NCBI GenBank assembly: GCA_036381435.1
Contig: DASVCW010000023.1
Coordinates: forward strand, 5,136 to 69,135
Direction: 5' to 3'
Source: Fodinibius sp036381435
GTDB taxonomy: Bacteria; Bacteroidota; Rhodothermia; Balneolales; Balneolaceae
Length of the DNA stretch: 64,000 nt
Part shown: positions 24,094-31,799 of the stretch, piece after piece
How the letters are laid out: the number at the start of each line of letters is the position of its first letter
Numbering within the stretch: the stretch's first letter is position 1
The notes under the pieces: model-generated
Database searches by the model: none
Told to the model about the DNA's origin: nothing
The model's input: the letters and a program-made list of their open reading frames with translations, nothing else
Position numbers and translations under genes: made by a program

Positions 24094-25041
24094 ATGAATA
24101 TTCGTGAGAGAACACAGAAGGTGCGTGAAGTTGCCCTGCGATTAGGCTTCAATGCCTGTGGTTTTGCCAAAGCGGGACGTCTGGAGCAGGAAGAACGCCG
24201 CCTGCGGGAATGGCTGAATCAGGATCGCCACGGAACGATGGACTGGATGGCTAATCATTTCGACAAACGGGTTGATCCCACCAAGCTCGTTCCCGGGGCA
24301 AAATCAGTGGTTTCGGTAATTGGCAGTTATTTTCACCCCGGTCATAAGCGGCAGCTGGAAGAACAAGGCCAACCGAAAATTGCCAAATACGCACAGGGGC
24401 GCGACTACCACAAAGTGTACAAAAAGAAGCTCAAGAGGCTCTTTGCTGAAACTGAAGAGCTGTTAGGCAGCAAGCTCAGTGGCCGCGTTTTCGTTGATTC
24501 AGCTCCAGTATTGGATAAGGCCTGGGCGGTGCAGGCAGGGCTCGGCTGGATGGGTAAGAACTCGAATATCATCAACAAAAATATTGGTTCGTATTTTTTT
24601 ATCGGTGAAATGATTATTGATGCTGAATTTCTTTATGACAGCCCCATCACTGATCACTGCGGAAGCTGTACAAGGTGTATTGATGCATGTCCTACAAACG
24701 CCATTTATGAACCTTACCGGGTAGATTCAACCAAATGCATTTCTTACCTGACCATTGAGTTGAAAGAGCAAATTCCTGAAGAACATCGTGAAGATTTGGG
24801 TGAATGGATGTACGGATGTGACATTTGCCAGGATGTTTGCCCATGGAACCGCAGTGCGAAATACGGGGTAATGGAGGACCTCTTTCCCCGCGAAAAGTTG
24901 CTGAATCATGACATCAACTTTTGGGAAGAACTGGATGTGAAGCAGTACAATGAGCTGCTTGAAGGAAGCGCAATGCGGCGGGCAAAGTTTGAGAAGTTTA
25001 AAGTGAATGCCGCGGCGGTGGCTGAAAATTTAAAGTCATGA
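24094..25041 (+). CDS. queG: Epoxyqueuosine reductase
   Basis: 315 residues. This cobalamin- and Fe4S4-dependent enzyme reduces epoxyqueuosine to queuosine in tRNA, the last step of the pathway. The two ferredoxin-type clusters are visible: CGSCTRCIDACPTNAI near residue 190 and GCDICQDVCPWN near residue 247. The cobalamin-domain stretch FVDSAPVLDKAWAVQAGLGW is near residue 135. It is shorter than the E. coli enzyme (about 380) because the C-terminal HEAT-like extension is missing, which is common in FCB members. queE is at 3.1 kb. The stop lies in a palindrome shared with the convergent sigma factor gene. Confidence 0.95.
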   Translation: MNIRERTQKVREVALRLGFNACGFAKAGRLEQEERRLREWLNQDRHGTMDWMANHFDKRVDPTKLVPGAKSVVSVIGSYFHPGHKRQLEEQGQPKIAKYAQGRDYHKVYKKKLKRLFAETEELLGSKLSGRVFVDSAPVLDKAWAVQAGLGWMGKNSNIINKNIGSYFFIGEMIIDAEFLYDSPITDHCGSCTRCIDACPTNAIYEPYRVDSTKCISYLTIELKEQIPEEHREDLGEWMYGCDICQDVCPWNRSAKYGVMEDLFPREKLLNHDINFWEELDVKQYNELLEGSAMRRAKFEKFKVNAAAVAENLKS

Positions 25042-25083
25042 GTCTTGAGTCATGAGATTTGCTCAAGACTCAAAACTCATGAC
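25035..25083. terminator. Palindrome between queG and sigma factor gene
   Basis: GTCATGAGTCTTGAG (25035-25049) pairs with CTCAAGACTCaaaaCTCATGAC (25062-25083) with a small internal loop. It lies between convergent genes and overlaps the queG stop. There is no strong T-tract, so terminator function is plausible only. Confidence 0.5.
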
Positions 25084-25096
25084 TCACAACTACAGC

Positions 25097-25735
25097 TTAA
25101 AAAACCTCTCTCTTATCTTTCAACGCTTTATACAAAAGTTCCCGAGCACGGAAAATATGTGCCTTCACGGTTCCTAAGGGCAACTCGAGGAGTTCAGCAA
25201 TTTCCTGATAGGTTTTTTCTTCCATGTGGCGCATTTCTATCACCCTTCGGTATTTTTCCGGCAGGTCATCAATAGCGCTTCGAACCATCGCTTGTCGTTG
25301 CTTTCGTATAATATTTCGATCCGTTCCGGCCGATTCATCCTGCAGTTGCATCTCCATTTCACCGCTTTTTGTCTTAACCGGCTCATCAATAGAAAGTGTT
25401 TGTAACTTCTTTTTGCGCAGATAATCGATGGTATGATTGGTCGCAATACGATAAATCCAGGTGGAAAAAGCGTAATTGGTGTTGTAGGTATTTAAATTTT
25501 CGAAAGCTTTAACAAAAGTTTCCTGAACCAGGTCTTCTATCTGCTCCTGATTTTTGACCATCTTCATGATGTGAAAATGTAGGGCCTTCCGGTACTTATC
25601 TGTTAATTTTTTATAGGCGCTCTCGTTCCCGCCAATGGCCTGCTCTACCAGTTTATCATCTTCGAGACTGCTTTGGGAAGCATTTTCCCGCTGAGAATCA
25701 GAAGTTTGTTTATTTGAATTTTTAGAAGCGGCCAT
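25097..25735 (-). CDS. RNA polymerase sigma-70 family factor (ECF/SigW-like)
   Basis: 212 residues: a polar N-terminal extension of about 25, sigma region 2 (KYRKALHFHIMKMVKNQEQIEDLVQ, split; FSTWIYRIATNHTIDYLRKK near residue 95) and region 4 (LPEKYRRVIEMRH, TYQEIAELLELPLGTVKAHI near residue 175, a helix-turn-helix). This is the ECF-type two-domain layout. It lacks an adjacent anti-sigma gene, unlike the factor at 45.2 kb; such single factors act as general ECF regulators in FCB bacteria. Regulon unknown. Confidence 0.92.
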   Translation of the reverse strand: MAASKNSNKQTSDSQRENASQSSLEDDKLVEQAIGGNESAYKKLTDKYRKALHFHIMKMVKNQEQIEDLVQETFVKAFENLNTYNTNYAFSTWIYRIATNHTIDYLRKKKLQTLSIDEPVKTKSGEMEMQLQDESAGTDRNIIRKQRQAMVRSAIDDLPEKYRRVIEMRHMEEKTYQEIAELLELPLGTVKAHIFRARELLYKALKDKREVF

Positions 25736-25957
25736 TCTTCAAGGAGACATATTTCAGGTTTAAATAAGCATCAAACTTAATGAAACCCTTTCTATATTCC
25801 CATTGCAAAAAGAATAAGATTGGCGCTTTAACTTAAATGTCTGCTAATAGTAAAGGTTAAGTTGGTTTTTTTAACAAAAAAATTTAAATAACCCTTTGTT
25901 ATTTATTAAGTTATAGATACATTTATTTTTACTAACATCAATAAAAAGAGAGAAGCT

Positions 25958-26479
25958 ATGAAAAGAGTAACAAAAGTAGGGTGTATACTGTTAGGTTTAC
26001 TTTTTACTACCTATTCGTCAAGTTTTGCACAGATGGAAGAAATCACAAGTAATAATATAGATGTGGGGGTTGGCCTTGCTTACGGTTCGCAAATCGAACA
26101 GTTAGGTATTAACGCCAATGCCTATATTGTACTCCATAATAAGTTTCGGGTTGGCGGCGGCCTTACCTATTTTTTTCCTGATGAGACAGGGTCTGCCAGT
26201 TTAAACTGGTTTGCCATTAATTTAAACGGTCAATACTTGTTTTATGATGAAGAATATCGTCTCTATGGTCTTGCAGGATTAAATATAGCCATTGTAGGTA
26301 CAAATTTTGATAGCTCTCAATTTGATGATATTTCAGAAACATATCTTGGGCTGAATATTGGTGCGGGTATTGAATATGGTATCAGTATTGCCGATCTGTT
26401 TGGGGAGCTAAAAATAACGGGCGTTGGCAATGATGCAGATCAACTTGTACTCAGTGCAGGGCTTCGGTTTGATATTTAG
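25958..26479 (+). CDS. Small outer-membrane beta-barrel protein
   Basis: 173 residues with a signal peptide ending near SFAQ (residue 25). The mature part consists of amphipathic strands with aromatic ends (VGVGLAYGS, FRVGGGLTYFFP, YRLYGLAGLNIAIVG, YLGLNIGAGIEYGI) and ends with a terminal aromatic strand LVLSAGLRFDI, as expected for an OmpX/OmpW-size eight-strand barrel. A purine-rich ribosome site (AAAAAGAGAGAAG) precedes the ATG. Function unknown. It lies in front of a stem-loop convergent with prmA. Confidence 0.85.
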   Translation: MKRVTKVGCILLGLLFTTYSSSFAQMEEITSNNIDVGVGLAYGSQIEQLGINANAYIVLHNKFRVGGGLTYFFPDETGSASLNWFAINLNGQYLFYDEEYRLYGLAGLNIAIVGTNFDSSQFDDISETYLGLNIGAGIEYGISIADLFGELKITGVGNDADQLVLSAGLRFDI

Positions 26480-26495
26480 CATTAAATCTAAATGT

Positions 26496-26547
26496 TCGAA
26501 TGATCAAAATCCGATATAAAATAGTGTTTTATATTTTGGTCATTCGG
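26496..26547. terminator. Stem-loop between convergent genes
   Basis: GAATGATCAAAATCCGATAT with AAAA pairs imperfectly with TTTTATATTTTGGTCATTC around a short TAGTG loop. It lies between the barrel gene and prmA and could end both transcripts. The arm GATCAAAATCCG recurs inverted at 8799. Confidence 0.6.
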
Positions 26548-27385
26548 ATTTAGAGCCTTTCCTGGCACAAATGGCAATCCATTCATTTTCCTGTTGAATA
26601 TCAGTGATCTCAAAGCTATTGAGTTTGCTTAAAACTTTCTTTTCATCTGTTTTAAGTAATCCTGATAATACCAAGTATCCCTTTGGCTTAATAACATTTT
26701 TAAAGTCTGAAAGTAAATCGAGAATGGCATTTCGATTGATGTTGGCCAGAACAACATCCGCTTTAAAATCTTCAGGAATGGTTTCGGTTGAGCCTTTTTC
26801 AACGGTGATGAAATCAGCGGTATTATTAAGCAGAATGTTTTCTTTTGTGTTGATGATGCTCCATTCATCAATATCGAAAGCAAACACTTTTTGCGCCCCG
26901 AGTTTAACCGATGCAATCGATAAGATGCCCGTTCCCGTTCCGGCGTCAATTATCACATCTCCTTTCTGAATTACTTTTGGCAGCATCCTAAGCATCAGGC
27001 GTGTAGTTTCATGATAGCCCGTGCCGAAGGACATTTTCGGGTCAATTTCGAGCAAAATTTTCCCCCTTGGTGCAGAATCTCTCGCCCAGGTCGGTTTTAC
27101 AAAGAAACTACCTATGGTTTGCGCCTGGATAGTCTGCTCCCACTGCTCATTCCAGTTTTGATCGGCTACCACTTCTTCCGATTCTATAAAGGCATCACCG
27201 GGAAAACCTCCCAATAACTGATCAATTCGCTCACGGTCACCGATGCCAAAATTTTCTTTAGTGATATAAGTAATAATGCTTCCCTCCCGCTGTTCAAAGC
27301 CGTTAAAATCCATATCAAAAAGCTCGGCAATGAGGCTTTCCTGGTATTCATCAGCGATATTAATGACCAGTTTTATGTATTTCAT
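26540..27385 (-). CDS. prmA: Ribosomal protein L11 methyltransferase
   Basis: 281 residues. The N-terminal substrate domain (residues about 1-95) contains WNEQWEQTIQAQTIGSFFV, and the catalytic domain has FGTGYHETTRLMLRML near residue 122, SAM motif DAGTGTGILSIAS near 145, AFDIDEWSI near 168 and VLANINRNAILDLL near 212. It trimethylates ribosomal protein L11. The family's usual DxDxxA segment appears as FDIDEWSI. Single gene; the start ATG is at 27385. Confidence 0.93.
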   Translation of the reverse strand: MKYIKLVINIADEYQESLIAELFDMDFNGFEQREGSIITYITKENFGIGDRERIDQLLGGFPGDAFIESEEVVADQNWNEQWEQTIQAQTIGSFFVKPTWARDSAPRGKILLEIDPKMSFGTGYHETTRLMLRMLPKVIQKGDVIIDAGTGTGILSIASVKLGAQKVFAFDIDEWSIINTKENILLNNTADFITVEKGSTETIPEDFKADVVLANINRNAILDLLSDFKNVIKPKGYLVLSGLLKTDEKKVLSKLNSFEITDIQQENEWIAICARKGSKSE

Positions 27386-27417
27386 AAAGCGCCGTTATTT
27401 TGATAAAATGGTATGAT

Positions 27418-27484
27418 GACCTGACAGCGTATCAGCGGGTTTCTGATTCCTGTCAGCGTCTCTGAGAAACAACGCTGTCAGGTT
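27418..27484. repeat. CCTGACAGCGT inverted repeat
   Basis: GACCTGACAGCGT (27418-27430) and ACGCTGTCAGGTT (27472-27484) are inverted, with a third related stretch CCTGTCAGCGTC at 27449-27460 between. The structure fills the gap between prmA and the M28 gene and may act as a terminator for the latter. Confidence 0.6.
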
Positions 27485-27514
27485 GTTTAAGTTTAGTCCC
27501 TAAAACAGGTTACA

Positions 27515-28492
27515 TTACTCAATACGATTATAAATCAGCTCCGTTAAAACACTGCCTACGCCGTTCAGCGTTTCCTTACTGATGATCTGCATGTTATCTC
27601 CATGAGTATGCCAGTATGGGGCAAAACCTGCTCCTTTTGCGGACGGATTATGACGAATGATATCAATGGTTGGAATGTGTGCGAGCTTGTTAACGATTAC
27701 ATGATCATCCGAAATATAGTTGCCTTTTTTATTGATAAACAATTCTTCGAATCCTTCTTCGGCAGCAACTGACCAGATTCCTTCGACTAAAGCAGGTGCG
27801 TAAGCCATGGAATACTGCTCTTTGGGAAAGAGGGCATTTTCCCCGCCAACCATATCCAGTAAAATACCGAAGCGGGGAGTATATCCCTTTACCGGTGGAT
27901 TTGCAGACCAATAACGCGATCCAAGGAAATAGTTTGCCAGATCTCCTTCTTTGCCATAATCTTCACCGTCAAAAAGTACGATATCTACCCCAATGGGTGG
28001 TGGATGTTTTCTGAATAAACGAGCTAATTCTAGCAAAACCCCTACCCCGCTCGCTCCATCATCAGCCCCTAAAATAGGTTCACCCAAATTCACTGAATCT
28101 TCATCGGCTCGTGGACGGGTATCCCAATGAGCACAAAGCAAAATTCTGTCAGTGCTTTGAAGGTTAAAAGCGGCAACGATGTTTGTTAAGGCCAGAGTAT
28201 CACCTTCATAACCAACGGTCGTAAATTCCTGGGCATAAACAGCACGGTCTCCGGCATACGATCTTAACTTATTCAGCAAATATTCTTTCGTTTGCTGATG
28301 TCCTTTTGAACCGGGATTTCGCGGACCAAACTCGACCTGCTTTTGAATGAACTTATAAGCGCTGTCTGCATTGAAATCGGGAACAGATCGCCCCTGGTCT
28401 TCAAAATTCAACTCACTTTTATTATCACTGTTATCACTGCATGATACAAAGATGAAAAGCAGGGAAAGAAAAAGAAATGAATATTTAATCAT
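27515..28492 (-). CDS. M28-family lipoprotein, glutaminyl-peptide cyclotransferase-like
   Basis: About 325 residues from the ATG at 28492 (MIKYSFLFLSLLFIFVSC, a lipoprotein signal); the longer frame to 28540 lies inside the upstream SDR gene. The alpha/beta zinc fold shows AHWDTRPRAD, GADDGASGVGVLLELA, FDGEDYGKEGD, SRYW, DMVGGENALF, DDHVIVNK and PYWHTHGDN. One-zinc glutaminyl cyclases use Asp, Glu and His at ADDGAS, DGEDYG and HTHGD, which are all present; true M28 aminopeptidases have extra ligands. Cyclotransferase (N-terminal Gln to pyroglutamate) is therefore favoured. Its ATG lies 8 bases inside the SDR end. Confidence 0.83.
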   Translation of the reverse strand: MIKYSFLFLSLLFIFVSCSDNSDNKSELNFEDQGRSVPDFNADSAYKFIQKQVEFGPRNPGSKGHQQTKEYLLNKLRSYAGDRAVYAQEFTTVGYEGDTLALTNIVAAFNLQSTDRILLCAHWDTRPRADEDSVNLGEPILGADDGASGVGVLLELARLFRKHPPPIGVDIVLFDGEDYGKEGDLANYFLGSRYWSANPPVKGYTPRFGILLDMVGGENALFPKEQYSMAYAPALVEGIWSVAAEEGFEELFINKKGNYISDDHVIVNKLAHIPTIDIIRHNPSAKGAGFAPYWHTHGDNMQIISKETLNGVGSVLTELIYNRIE

Positions 28493-29255
28493 CCTGACGA
28501 TAAACCATAGTTGCAGATGATTGATCCACCGGAAAAACAATGGTATCCATAATATTTACATGTGGCGGACGATTGGCGGTAAAATGCACGATTTCCGCAA
28601 TATCTTCGGCTATAAGCGGTTGCATTTTGGCATAAACTTCATCCGCACGGCTTTTATCGCCTTTAAAACGAACGGTACTGAATTCTGTGTCAACAAGTCC
28701 CGGTGAAATCATACTTACCCGGACTTTTGTACCATGCAGATCCTTCTTTGTAGCTTCTGTAAAGGCTTTTACTGCATGTTTGGTTGAAGTATAAACCGAA
28801 CCTCCGGCATAGCTTTCGTGTCCCGCGATAGAACCAATATTGATGATATGCCCTTTGTTACGCTCTTTCATTTTCGGGGCGATCAGGCGAGTCATCATAA
28901 ACAGCCCTTTGATATTGGTGTCGATCATCGTCTCCCAATCATCAAGATCAGCATTATAAATCGCATCAACCCCTTTCGCAAGTCCCGCATTATTGATTAA
29001 AATATCAACAGGATGATTTAGAGTGCTTATAAAATCTTTGCAGGCTTCCCGGTCACGAATATCGAAAGCAGCTGCTTCAACCCCGCCCGAATTTGAAGAC
29101 TGAAGTTCGTTTTTCAATTCATTTAACCGCTCTTGCCGCCTCCCGGTTATAATGATATTGCATCCGGATTCAGCAAAGATTTTAGCGGTCGCTTCTCCAA
29201 TTCCCGCAGTTGCCCCGGTGATAATTGCCCATTTCCCCTGAAGTCTGTTTTGCAT
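28485..29255 (-). CDS. SDR family NAD(P)-dependent oxidoreductase (YdfG-like)
   Basis: 256 residues from the ATG at 29255 (MQNRLQGKWAIITGATAGIG); the frame is open upstream to 29390 but lacks family sequence there. Motifs: cofactor TGATAGIGEA, NNAGLAKG near residue 87, IGSIAGHESY near 138 and catalytic YTSTKHAVK near 155, with ISPGLVDTEF after it. The LAKG and SPGLVDTEFS stretches fit the 3-hydroxy acid/serine dehydrogenase (YdfG) branch. The 3' end overlaps the start of the glutaminyl-cyclase-like gene, so the two are cotranslated. Confidence 0.9.
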   Translation of the reverse strand: MQNRLQGKWAIITGATAGIGEATAKIFAESGCNIIITGRRQERLNELKNELQSSNSGGVEAAAFDIRDREACKDFISTLNHPVDILINNAGLAKGVDAIYNADLDDWETMIDTNIKGLFMMTRLIAPKMKERNKGHIINIGSIAGHESYAGGSVYTSTKHAVKAFTEATKKDLHGTKVRVSMISPGLVDTEFSTVRFKGDKSRADEVYAKMQPLIAEDIAEIVHFTANRPPHVNIMDTIVFPVDQSSATMVYRQDD

Positions 29256-29287
29256 GATTACTGTTGTGTCACTTAAAAATGGAAGAA

Positions 29288-29460
29288 TTAAATCTCCCCT
29301 TGAGGGGAGACGATTGACTTCAGTCGTTTCTGAAGTCAATCCGAGGGGTGTTTTTGGACTAAGAAATATTCTTTTATTCCAGAAGGTCATCCCCCTGCGC
29401 CCCCCTTCTTCCGAAGGAATCCCTATGGGAAAAGGGGGACTTTCATCTCCCTATGGGAGA
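29288..29460. repeat. Mixed repeats including family A hairpin with an insert
   Basis: The gap 29256-29488 holds an AATCTCCCCTTGAGGGGAG hairpin with a GAGGGGTG partner downstream (29290-29350), then the family A sequence GTCATCCCCCTGCGCCCCCC (29387-29406). In the latter, the hairpin loop is enlarged by TTCCGAAGGAATCCCTATGG before AAAAGGGGGAC closes it. A similar insert occurs in the copy at 58.99 kb. No gene is present. Confidence 0.7.
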
Positions 29461-29488
29461 TAATCTATTCTTAGCATTAGTATAGTCC

Positions 29489-31021
29489 CTACCCCAACTG
29501 CTCAACCAGCCGTCCGGCGTTAAATAACTTGCCTTCTTCGAAAGTATCGGCCATAAACTGCATACCGTAAGGCAAGCCGTTTGAATGGATTCCTGCCGGA
29601 ATACTAATACCGCAAATGCCTGCTAAATTTGCTGATGTAGTATAAACATCATTCAGATACATTTGCATTGGGTTTTCACTTTTAGAGCCGATATCAAAGG
29701 CTGTAGTAGGTGCCGTGGGCGAAACAATCACATCCACATTTTCAAAAGCTTCGGTGAAATCCTGTTTGATGAGACGCCGTACCTTCTGCCCTTTAGCGTA
29801 ATAAGCATCATAATAACCCGCACTCAAAACATAGGTCCCCAGCATAATGCGGCGTTTCACTTCGGGACCAAAACCTTCTGTACGGCTTTTTTTATAGAGA
29901 CGAATTAAAGGTGAATCCAAATCGTCTATTTTAGCAGCCAGCTTCACTTGTCCGTCTCCTTCGGCTCTCAGCATTTCTTCTTCAATGGCTGCTTTTTCAT
30001 GCTGCAGATCTTCTTCCACTTCATCAATATCCGCACGATAGCCGTAGCGAATGCCGTCATAGCGGGCCAGGTTACTGGAAGCTTCGGCCATGGCTAAAAT
30101 ATAGTAGGTGGCGATAGCATACTTCATGTGTGGTAGATGAATAGGTACTAGTTCCGCGCCCTGCTGCTCCAGCTCCTTGAGTTTAAGCTCAATATCCATC
30201 CGAATTTCATCATCCAGACCATTCCCAAAATATTCTTCGGGAACACCAATACGAATATTGGCATCAGGGTCTTTCACAAAGCTTTGATAATCGGGGACTG
30301 CCCGGCTTGATGATGTATTATCCTTAGAATCAAAACCAGCCATCACCTCGAGTAAAGCAGCAGCGTCTTCAACGGTGTTAGTCAGAGGGCCGATGCAATC
30401 GAAAGATGAAGCAAAAGCAATCAACCCGTGGCGTGAAATGCGTCCGTAAGTAGGCTTTAGTCCCACCACACCACAATAGGAAGCGGGTTGTCGAATAGAA
30501 CCCCCGGTATCGGAACCTAAAGATGCCGTGCAAAAATCAGCTGCAACAGCAGCAGCGCTTCCGCCCGAAGAACCTCCGGAAACTTTTGATTTATCAGCAG
30601 GGTTATGAACTGGTCCGTAAAAAGAGTTTTCGTTAGATGAACCCATGGCGAATTCATCCATATTCAAACGCCCCAATAAAATAGCGTCTTCACTTCGCAG
30701 CCGTTCTATTACTGTCGCATCGTAAACACTTTCAAAATCAGACAGCATTTTTGAAGCGCAGGTTGCTTTTTTCCTTTTTTCGCAAATGAGGTCTTTCACC
30801 CCTACAACCATGCCGGCAAGCTTACCTGCCAATCCGTCTTCAACCCGTTTTTGAATTTCCGCGGCCCTGGCAAGCGCCTCTTTCTTTTCGAAACTTATTA
30901 CGGCATTAATTTCATCATTACGCTGCTCGATATTCCGGATATAACTTTCTACAACTTCTGTAAGCGTAATGTCGCCGCTTTGTAATGAACTGCGAACTTC
31001 ACTAAAATTTGATAAACTCAA
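29489..31021 (-). CDS. gatA: Asp-tRNA(Asn)/Glu-tRNA(Gln) amidotransferase subunit A
   Basis: 510 residues, amidase-signature family. The Ser-cisSer-Lys triad is seen as K76 (GVKDLIC), S151 (VSGGSSGGSAAA) and S175 (SDTGGSIRQPA). NMDEFAMGSSNENS, GVVGLKPTYGRISRHGLIAFASS and the C-terminal GICGISIPAG and GLPYGMQ are all GatA-typical. GatA releases ammonia from glutamine for the GatCAB complex, which amidates mischarged tRNAs. A central acidic stretch (residues about 330-370) is slightly longer than usual. It follows tatA by 18 bases; gatB and gatC are elsewhere. Confidence 0.95.
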   Translation of the reverse strand: MSLSNFSEVRSSLQSGDITLTEVVESYIRNIEQRNDEINAVISFEKKEALARAAEIQKRVEDGLAGKLAGMVVGVKDLICEKRKKATCASKMLSDFESVYDATVIERLRSEDAILLGRLNMDEFAMGSSNENSFYGPVHNPADKSKVSGGSSGGSAAAVAADFCTASLGSDTGGSIRQPASYCGVVGLKPTYGRISRHGLIAFASSFDCIGPLTNTVEDAAALLEVMAGFDSKDNTSSSRAVPDYQSFVKDPDANIRIGVPEEYFGNGLDDEIRMDIELKLKELEQQGAELVPIHLPHMKYAIATYYILAMAEASSNLARYDGIRYGYRADIDEVEEDLQHEKAAIEEEMLRAEGDGQVKLAAKIDDLDSPLIRLYKKSRTEGFGPEVKRRIMLGTYVLSAGYYDAYYAKGQKVRRLIKQDFTEAFENVDVIVSPTAPTTAFDIGSKSENPMQMYLNDVYTTSANLAGICGISIPAGIHSNGLPYGMQFMADTFEEGKLFNAGRLVEQLG

Positions 31022-31039
31022 CGATAAAAATAGTTTAAA

Positions 31040-31270
31040 TTAAGCTTTCTTTTGGCTTTCGTCTTCCTCTTTTACGGCCTCTTTCTTCCGGCTGCTAAAA
31101 TCTTCTTTTTTACCATGTTCCAGTTCTTTTTTTATCTCATCAGAGGCCTTGCGAAATTCATTCATTCCCTGGCCAATACCGCGCGCAAGTTCAGGAATTC
31201 TTTTTGCACCAAAAAACAGGAGAATCACTAGAATAATGATTACAATCTCCATACCGCCAAAACTTCCCAT
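31040..31270 (-). CDS. tatA: Sec-independent translocase protein TatA family
   Basis: 76 residues. A membrane segment at residues 8-21 (EIVIIILVILLFFG) is followed by the hinge AKRIPELARGIG, an amphipathic helix, and a lysine/glutamate-rich tail. This is the standard TatA/TatE layout; TatB is less likely given the length and the short helix. It forms the pore-associated oligomer that moves folded proteins across the inner membrane. First gene of a pair with gatA, an arrangement that does not imply related function. Confidence 0.9.
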   Translation of the reverse strand: MGSFGGMEIVIIILVILLFFGAKRIPELARGIGQGMNEFRKASDEIKKELEHGKKEDFSSRKKEAVKEEDESQKKA

Positions 31271-31335
31271 AAAATATTCCTCTTTTATTTCGGTTATAAA
31301 ACTAATTGTGTAAGATAAGAATTATTTTTTACACC

Positions 31336-31372
31336 TTTGGGTTCAAGATGAAAAAAATATTGACTACTTTTG
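31336..31372 (+). promoter_or_regulatory. Possible Bacteroidota-type promoter for the DUF2795 gene
   Basis: TACTTTTG at 31365-31372 matches TAnnTTTG, with TTTG at 31336-31339 upstream at 25 bases, longer than the usual spacing. It would give a leader of about 85 bases. Weak support. Confidence 0.25.
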
Positions 31373-31461
31373 CAAAAAATACTTGAATTTAATGTCGGAA
31401 ACCTTTTTATAAAGGCTACAATATTTATTTAAAATTAAAAACGTAACAAGAATTTCTATTT

Positions 31462-31716
31462 ATGATTTGGACTGTTGAATTAGCAGCTGTTTTAGATGAT
31501 GCTCCATTCCCCGCAAACCGTGAAGAACTTATCGAGTGGGCTGAACGCAACGGATCACCCCAGCAAGTACTCGATAATCTCAGAGAGCTTGATGAAATTG
31601 AGGAAGGAGAAGAAATGGTTTATGAGGGAATTGAAGATATCTGGCCTGATTACATCCGAAAAGAGGACTTTTTCCATAATGAAGAAGATGAAGGTTTTGA
31701 TTACGATGATGTTTAA
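31462..31716 (+). CDS. DUF2795 domain protein
   Basis: 84 residues, acidic. The first ~50 residues (VLDDAPFPANREELIEWAER followed by NGSPQQVLDNLREL) have the helical DUF2795 pattern, in which PFPA and A-NGS-QVL are conserved. The tail is strongly acidic (HNEEDEGFDYDDV). Function unknown; no DNA-binding motif beyond the small helical fold. A strong terminator follows directly, so the gene is a single transcription unit. Confidence 0.82.
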   Translation: MIWTVELAAVLDDAPFPANREELIEWAERNGSPQQVLDNLRELDEIEEGEEMVYEGIEDIWPDYIRKEDFFHNEEDEGFDYDDV

Positions 31717-31744
31717 ATCTCGCCCTAAAAAGATTTAATTTAAG

Positions 31745-31778
31745 CGGTTGCCCCGGTTAAAGGGCAACCGTTTTTTTT
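31745..31778 (+). terminator. Rho-independent terminator
   Basis: CGGTTGCCC (31745-31753) pairs perfectly with GGGCAACCG (31762-31770), followed by eight T. It ends the DUF2795 transcript 29 bases after the stop. Confidence 0.93.
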
Positions 31779-31799
31779 GAACTTTCATGATATCTTTCA

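Noticed and set aside
28493..28540. Longer N-terminus for the glutaminyl-cyclase-like lipoprotein
   Set aside because: The extension lies wholly inside the upstream SDR gene, and the start at 28492 begins directly with a lipoprotein signal.
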